Made by a program: the position numbers and the translations under genes | In this document: positions 59,573-64,000 of the stretch, piece after piece | Layout: each line of letters opens with the position of its first letter | How positions within the stretch are numbered: the stretch's first letter is position 1 | The notes under the pieces: model-generated | What the model saw: the letters and a program-made list of their open reading frames with translations, nothing else | Database searches by the model: none | What the model was told of the DNA's origin: nothing | Assembly (NCBI GenBank): GCA_030348385.1 | Contig: JAUCFP010000006.1 | Coordinates: 2,414,501-2,478,500, forward strand | Direction: 5' to 3' | Source: Cytobacillus sp. NJ13 | GTDB lineage: Bacteria; Bacillota; Bacilli; Bacillales; Cytobacillaceae | DNA length: 64,000 nt

Positions 59573-59925
59573 TTACTTATTCAAACTAACAGCAATTCTA
59601 GAACCTACTTCGGCATTATGCTTCAACAAAGCAATGTTCGCTGTCAAGCTTCTTCCTTCTGTTAATTCCTTCACTTTTCCAAGAAGGAATGGCGTTACTT
59701 TTTTGCCGGCGATGCTGTTTTCTTTTGCTTAAATAAGTGCAGTTAACTCCGCCTTTTAGGCCCGGTTCCCAGTTTTTGCGGATGATTTCTTCTACCTCTT
59801 TTGCTGTCTGAACATTTTGCGGGTACGGCATTCCATGTTAAATGATTGTGGACTCAAGGGCTGCAACTATTTGCTTTCTTTGCCTCTAACACTTCTTCTG
59901 AGTACTCAAGCCATTTTTCTAACAT
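59573..59925 (-). pseudogene. psuG: pseudouridine-5'-phosphate glycosidase remnant
   Basis: PsuG cleaves pseudouridine 5'-phosphate to uracil and ribose 5-phosphate. Here only fragments remain: MLEKWLEYSEEVLEAKKAN from ATG 59925, then a frameshift, VAALESTII with a stop replacing the next residue, HGMPYPQNVQTAKEVEEIIRKN, then a large internal deletion into the C-terminal [17 protein letters not shown] and [19 protein letters not shown]. The normal enzyme is about 300 aa; this is about 118 codons in several frames. It follows psuK by 14 bp. Confidence 0.88.
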
Positions 59926-59939
59926 GATGTCACTTCTCC

Positions 59940-61037
59940 TTAGTCGAAATATTGTTTGAATGTTTCCTGCAAGCGTGTGTTGTTTAGGTTCGGATTAACG
60001 GTTTCAAGGGACTGCAGAGCCAGCATGGAGCAGGACATCCCGATTTTGCAGGCATCCTCTGTACCCAGGCCCTTTAAATGGGCAAAAATAATTCCCGATA
60101 CAAGCGAATCGCCTGCACCTGTCACATCAGCAATTTTCACCTTCGGAGGAAGCTGCACGCCTGCTTCACCGTTGTTTGTGAAGTAGATCAGCCCTTTATC
60201 TCCCCGGCTGATGACGACTTTTTCAACACCTTTTTTCATAATTTCCTGTGCCGCCTTAAAGAAGTCTCCTTCATTGCTGATCTCTATCCCCGTTAGTGCT
60301 TCTGCCTCATTTTTGTTGGCAATCATCCAGGTAACACCCTTCAAATCTTCCGGCAGATTTTTTATTTTTGGTGCTGAAACAGGAGTAATGCAAAGCGGAA
60401 TGCTCTCTTCATAACACCTTGTAATAATCTGTTCTAAAACCTTTGGCGAGAAGTTTGTATCCAAAATCACCATTTCAGATGACGCCAGGTAACCCCACTT
60501 TTTCTCGATAAATTCGCTGTTAACGTTTTCATAAATGGACATATCAGCGAGTGCTACTGCCATTTCTCCTTCAAGGTCAAGCACTGCTGTATAAGTACCG
60601 GTGGTGGACCCTGCCAGCGACTGTGAAGGAGTGACATCAGCAAAGGCTTTCGTATATTCAAGAAGCCATTCGCCCTCCGGATCATCGCCCACTACTGTCA
60701 TCAAACCCACATCACAGCCCAGCCTGCCAAGGTTTTCAGCAATGTTGCGGGCCACTCCGCCGCAGGACTGGGAGCTTCCTGCAGGGTTCGATGTTCCGTA
60801 TTGAATCTGCCCTGTTGTCTGGATTTTTCTGTCCACATTGGCCCCTCCAACACAAAACACTTCTTTCTTTTGCGGCAGGACATAAGCTCTGCCAAGAATT
60901 TTCCCCTGCTTGGTCAGTGAAGAGATATAGCCGGCTACAGCGGACCTGGAAAGTCCTGTTTTTTCAGCCAGCTCGTTTTGGGCCATAAAAGGATCCTCTT
61001 TAATCATCTGCAAAATTAATATTTCTTTATCATTCAT
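59940..61037 (-). CDS. psuK: pseudouridine kinase, PfkB family with N-terminal HTH
   Basis: 365-aa carbohydrate kinase phosphorylating pseudouridine. The N-terminal 55 residues form a winged helix (AQNELAEKTGLSRSAVAGYISSLTKQGKILGRAYVL), as in YeiC-type PsuK. PfkB signatures follow: CVGGANVDRK, GGVARNIAENLGRLG and the catalytic DVTGAGDSLVSGIIFAH. Its partner psuG downstream is destroyed, so the kinase would only make a dead-end phosphate unless another glycosidase exists. Confidence 0.9.
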   Translation of the reverse strand: MNDKEILILQMIKEDPFMAQNELAEKTGLSRSAVAGYISSLTKQGKILGRAYVLPQKKEVFCVGGANVDRKIQTTGQIQYGTSNPAGSSQSCGGVARNIAENLGRLGCDVGLMTVVGDDPEGEWLLEYTKAFADVTPSQSLAGSTTGTYTAVLDLEGEMAVALADMSIYENVNSEFIEKKWGYLASSEMVILDTNFSPKVLEQIITRCYEESIPLCITPVSAPKIKNLPEDLKGVTWMIANKNEAEALTGIEISNEGDFFKAAQEIMKKGVEKVVISRGDKGLIYFTNNGEAGVQLPPKVKIADVTGAGDSLVSGIIFAHLKGLGTEDACKIGMSCSMLALQSLETVNPNLNNTRLQETFKQYFD

Positions 61038-61138
61038 AATTGACCAGCCCTGCCTTATTAAACTTTTGTCTTATTTTAAACTTATGTCTGTTTGTAATAC
61101 AAGTGTTATTTTTCAAAAAATTGCCAAGTTAATAAAAA

Positions 61139-61163
61139 AGGCTCCCGCCATAAGCGGAAGACC
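61139..61163 (-). terminator. terminator of the AGCS symporter gene
   Basis: On the - strand GGTCTTCCGC-TTAT-GGCGGGAGCC forms a G-U tolerant 10-bp stem followed by TTTTTT. Confidence 0.75.
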
Positions 61164-61168
61164 AAACT

Positions 61169-62554
61169 TTACGCAGCATTATCATCTTTTTTAATATCCT
61201 TTAAATAATACTTTTCCGAAGTGAAAAACTCGTTTTTCAGCTGTTTAACCTCTTTGCTTAGAAGAAGAACAGCCACGATGTTCGGTATTAAAATCATGGC
61301 AAGAGCCAGATCAAGGAACTGCCAGATTGTTTTCGCTGCTCCCACTGAGCCAAGAACAATGGCTGCAATATAAACGACTTTTATGGCTTTTCCGGCAAAA
61401 GAGCCAAATAGGAACTCTGCCATTTTGGATCCATAAAAGACTACGACAATGATCGTTGAAATGACAAAGAATACTAGGGATACAGCAACAAGAATACCTC
61501 CAAATGATCCAAAGTATTCCGTAAATGCCGCTGCTGTCAGGGCCGAAGGATCTTCCATTGCCCCTTCCCTTGTCCACACACCAGAAGAAAGCACAACAAA
61601 TGCAGTTGCAGTACAAACAATCAGCGTATCAACAACAATACCGATAATCGCCCAAAAGCCTTGTCGGACCGGGTGATCAGTGGTGGCAGCTGCATGGGCA
61701 ATCGGTGCAGTCCCGAGTCCTGCCTCATTGGAATATAATCCTCGTGCAAATCCCCATCGAATGATTTCGCCAATTGCCGCCCCAGCAAATCCGCCAATCG
61801 CAGACATTGGCTGAAACGCATAAGTGAAGATTAATTCCAACACTTCAGGAAGTTTCCCAAGATTCATAAATAACACTACTAACGCAGCACCTACATAAAT
61901 GAGAGCCATAAACGGAACAAAGATTTCAGTCACCTTGCCGATTCTCTGAATCCCGCCAAAAACAACTAATGAAACAAGTACTGCTGCAGCGATTCCTGTG
62001 TAAAGGCCATCAATCTTAAATGTCTCGCTAACTGCAGCTGCTACTGCATTTCCCTGTACCATGATGCTTGGAATCAGTTCAATCATCAGCGCGAACGCAA
62101 AGATCACACCAAGCCACTTCATGTTAAGCCCTTTCGTCATGTAATACATAGGGCCGCCCACATATTCTCCATCTTCATTTTTTTCTCTGTACTTAATGGC
62201 CAATACACTTTCCGAGAACTTAATGGCCATTCCAATGAACGCAATGACCCACATCCAAAATACCGCACCCGGACCGCCAAACATGATGGCTGCCGGTACA
62301 CCTACAATATTCGCGGCACCAATGGTGGAAGCCAGCGCTGATGTGAGGGCCTGTAATGGTGTAACGGTTCCTTTTCCCTTTGGCTTTTTAAATACACTTC
62401 CAAATGTTTGCTTAAAAATATATACCGGATAACGGAACTGGAAGAAACCAAGCAAAAAGGTCAAGTACAGACCCGTTCCAGCTAATAATAGGATTATGGG
62501 ATATCCCCACAGCCATCCTGAAATATCTCCAACGACTTCTAATAACGTATCCAA
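61169..62554 (-). CDS. Na+/alanine-glycine (AGCS) symporter family protein
   Basis: 461-aa membrane transporter. The AGCS hallmarks are seen: TVTPLQALTSALASTIGAANIVGV, GGPGAVFWMWVIAFIGMAIKFSE and the signature GGFAGAAIGEIIRWGFARGLYSNEAGLGTAPIAHA in two adjoining segments. Alanine, glycine or glutamine is a likely substrate (AlsT/GlnT-like). TTG at 62554 follows AAGGGGGAAA, which lies inside the longer frame from ATG 62581. Confidence 0.92.
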   Translation of the reverse strand: MDTLLEVVGDISGWLWGYPIILLLAGTGLYLTFLLGFFQFRYPVYIFKQTFGSVFKKPKGKGTVTPLQALTSALASTIGAANIVGVPAAIMFGGPGAVFWMWVIAFIGMAIKFSESVLAIKYREKNEDGEYVGGPMYYMTKGLNMKWLGVIFAFALMIELIPSIMVQGNAVAAAVSETFKIDGLYTGIAAAVLVSLVVFGGIQRIGKVTEIFVPFMALIYVGAALVVLFMNLGKLPEVLELIFTYAFQPMSAIGGFAGAAIGEIIRWGFARGLYSNEAGLGTAPIAHAAATTDHPVRQGFWAIIGIVVDTLIVCTATAFVVLSSGVWTREGAMEDPSALTAAAFTEYFGSFGGILVAVSLVFFVISTIIVVVFYGSKMAEFLFGSFAGKAIKVVYIAAIVLGSVGAAKTIWQFLDLALAMILIPNIVAVLLLSKEVKQLKNEFFTSEKYYLKDIKKDDNAA

Positions 62555-62675
62555 AAAAATTTCCCCCTTAATGTTATGCACAGTTGCTCTTATGACTCCA
62601 TTCCCTTTTATTTACCAGTTAAACACTTAGTTACCAAAAGAATATGTGAGGTAGACATATTCATAAATTTCATGT

Positions 62676-62695
62676 ATAGTTAGCTAGGTAACTAT
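62676..62695. promoter_or_regulatory. operator palindrome of MarR regulator
   Basis: ATAGTTA (62676-62682) and TAACTAT (62689-62695) with a six-base centre, 18 bp upstream of the marR start and probably overlapping its promoter. Confidence 0.62.
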
Positions 62696-62713
62696 TTTAA
62701 GCAGGTGAATACG

Positions 62714-63142
62714 ATGCACCCAAATCAAAGTGAATTTTTTCATTCCATCAACCAATTTACACGCCATTTTTCCAAAGTACTTAATGAAAGTTTGGTGCCC
62801 CTTGGTTTATATGCTGCTCAATGGACGATTATTTACCGTCTAAAAATTGGTGGCCCGAGCACTCAAAAAGAGATTTCTTCTTATCTGGGAGTTGAGGCTC
62901 CGACCATGACCAGGACATTGGCCCGTCTTGAGAAATCGGGCTGGATCATCAGAACGGCAGGCAAGGACAAACGTGAAAAATTGATTTCACTGACTGATGC
63001 AGCCATCCAGGAATACGACAATTGGCTTGCCGCCGTGCGATCAAGTGAAAGTAATGTCCTTCAGAACATTACGGAAGAAGAAATCGGCACGATGATCAGG
63101 CTTATGGCAAAAATGAGAGAAAATATGGTACCAGGCACCTAG
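62714..63142 (+). CDS. MarR-family transcriptional regulator
   Basis: 142-aa winged-helix regulator. The DNA-binding part is STQKEISSYLGVEAPTMTRTLARLEKSGWIIRTAGKDKREKLISLT. No cysteine suited to redox sensing is present. The palindrome just upstream suggests autoregulation, and the MFS gene follows, so a drug or aromatic compound is a plausible effector. ATG at 62714 has GCAGGTGA upstream; the GTG at 62705 overlaps that site. Confidence 0.9.
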   Translation: MHPNQSEFFHSINQFTRHFSKVLNESLVPLGLYAAQWTIIYRLKIGGPSTQKEISSYLGVEAPTMTRTLARLEKSGWIIRTAGKDKREKLISLTDAAIQEYDNWLAAVRSSESNVLQNITEEEIGTMIRLMAKMRENMVPGT

Positions 63143-63175
63143 ACCATTTCACCAAATTGGTATAGGTACCTGGTA
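63129..63175. repeat. REP-like inverted repeat between marR and MFS gene
   Basis: TACCAGGCACCT (63129-63140) pairs with AGGTACCTGGTA (63164-63175), one mismatch in 12, with a second inner pair ACCA/TGGT. The left arm includes the marR stop. There is no T-run, so it is not a normal terminator. Similar GGCACC-type hairpins recur in Bacillus genomes. Confidence 0.6.
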
Positions 63176-63196
63176 CTTCATTGTTAGGAGGACAAC

Positions 63197-64000
63197 ATGA
63201 AGAAACAGCCATTATGGACGAAGGATTTTTTGAGTATTTCTATTACTAGTTTTTTCTTATTTATGGGGTTTTATGTTTTGCTGACTACGCTTCCCCTTTA
63301 TATTTTGGATGATTTAAAAGGGGACGAAACACAGGTAGGCCTAATTATTTCGGTCTTTCTGATTGCTGCAGTAATCAGCCGGCCTTTTACAGGGAAATGG
63401 ATTGACGAGGTTGGACGCCGAAAGATCCTAATTGCTTCCTTGATTGTGTTTGCCGTATCTTCCCTGCTTTATTTCTGGGCTGACTCTACGCCTGCTCTTT
63501 TAGCACTGAGATTCCTGCACGGAGTTGGATTTGGCATGGCCACTACTGCAACTGGGGCTATCGTTGCTGATATTGTGCCGAATGAACGCAGAGGCGAAGG
63601 ACTTGGCTATTATGCGATGTTCATGAATCTGGCCATGGTCATTGGCCCGTTTGCCGGTTTGACGATCGTTCAATACGCAAGCTTTTCATGGATTTTTGCT
63701 TTATGTACAGTTTTATCTTTTATTGCTATAGTGCTGGGTGTTTTTGTAAAAATACCGCAAAAAGCAGAGAGCACTGTGAAGCATCCAAAATTTACACTTT
63801 CAAGCTTATTTGAAAAAAATGCAGTTCCTGTGGCAATTTCTGCAGGCATCCTTGCTTTTGCTTACTCAGGAATTCTTTCCTTTATTTCTGTTTATGCGAA
63901 AGAGCTTGATTTGCTTGAAGCTGCAAGCTTCTTTTTTGTGGTATATGCCGCATTCATTATTATGTCCCGCCCATTTACAGGCCGCTGGTTTGATGCGTAC
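63197..64000 (+). CDS. MFS transporter (3' end outside window)
   Basis: 268 residues are visible. The N-terminus is MKKQPLWTKDFLSIS, with motif A FTGKWIDEVGRRKIL in loop 2-3 and RFLHGVGFGMATTATGAIVADIVPNERRGEGLGYY in helix 4 to loop 4-5. It is a drug-efflux type (YwoG/YfhI-like branch by eye). The start has TTAGGAGGA upstream. It lies in an operon with the MarR gene and is likely its target. Confidence 0.92.
   Translation, partial: MKKQPLWTKDFLSISITSFFLFMGFYVLLTTLPLYILDDLKGDETQVGLIISVFLIAAVISRPFTGKWIDEVGRRKILIASLIVFAVSSLLYFWADSTPALLALRFLHGVGFGMATTATGAIVADIVPNERRGEGLGYYAMFMNLAMVIGPFAGLTIVQYASFSWIFALCTVLSFIAIVLGVFVKIPQKAESTVKHPKFTLSSLFEKNAVPVAISAGILAFAYSGILSFISVYAKELDLLEAASFFFVVYAAFIIMSRPFTGRWFDAY

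Overview
The window comes from a low-GC, spore-forming Bacillaceae chromosome, most like the Cytobacillus/Mesobacillus/Neobacillus group. The reasons are strong AGGAGG ribosome-binding sites, many TTG/GTG starts, a spore-type PdaA deacetylase, sigma-B-type promoters, SinR/SinI and TapA-SipW-TasA matrix genes, and a gene order matching the Bacillus subtilis yfk region (treR, yfkM, yfkK, yfkI, yfkH, MFS, yfkE, yfkD, yfkAB). No rRNA, tRNA, intact insertion sequence or CRISPR array was seen.

Region 1 (1-15.5 kb) is a ureide/nucleobase scavenging island. On the + strand are a Dpp/Opp-type ABC permease and two ATPases, then a LytS-type kinase, an AraC-type response regulator and a Na+:solute symporter joined by ATGA overlaps. 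Convergent on the - strand are a cupin, allE, allC, allB, a CodA-like deaminase, an oligopeptide-type solute-binding lipoprotein and two more amidohydrolases. Three leaders in the - strand block share an A-rich upstream element, suggesting one regulator.

Region 2 (15.5-36.6 kb) is mostly housekeeping: hemY/cgoX, a C45 acyltransferase, a gpx-ohrR peroxide unit with a clear operator, selO, dus, rlmD, an AlkA-type glycosylase, pdaA, fumA with a cre site, and ggt. A patch at 25.8-28.3 kb holds a lone phage replication protein and a peptidase E gene that looks GC-richer. Four TACCGGCCA boxes with exact 21-bp spacing lie beside alkA.

Region 3 (36.6-53.5 kb) is the yfk-like backbone, with three sigma-B-type promoters. 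It also holds a ZosA-like P-type ATPase, an acyl-CoA dehydrogenase, OsmC, an orphan TreR, a methyltransferase/FAD-oxygenase pair and mnmH. A 52-bp minisatellite with a 260-bp higher-order period lies at 40.5-41.0 kb.

Region 4 (53.6-59.6 kb) is the most striking. It is a self-contained biofilm-matrix island with two SinR paralogues, a SinI-like antirepressor behind a c-di-GMP-I (GEMM-I) riboswitch, tapA-sipW-tasA, an LPNTA cell-wall-anchored companion and a class D sortase. Both sinR promoters carry the same 13-bp palindrome, and GTTCTTT boxes fill the tapA/sinR2 intergenic region. I infer that c-di-GMP tunes SinI, which relieves SinR repression of a sortase-anchored TasA-type fibre.

Region 5 (59.5-64 kb) holds a decayed pseudouridine operon (psuG destroyed, psuK intact), an AGCS amino-acid:Na+ symporter, and a MarR regulator upstream of an MFS exporter that runs off the window.
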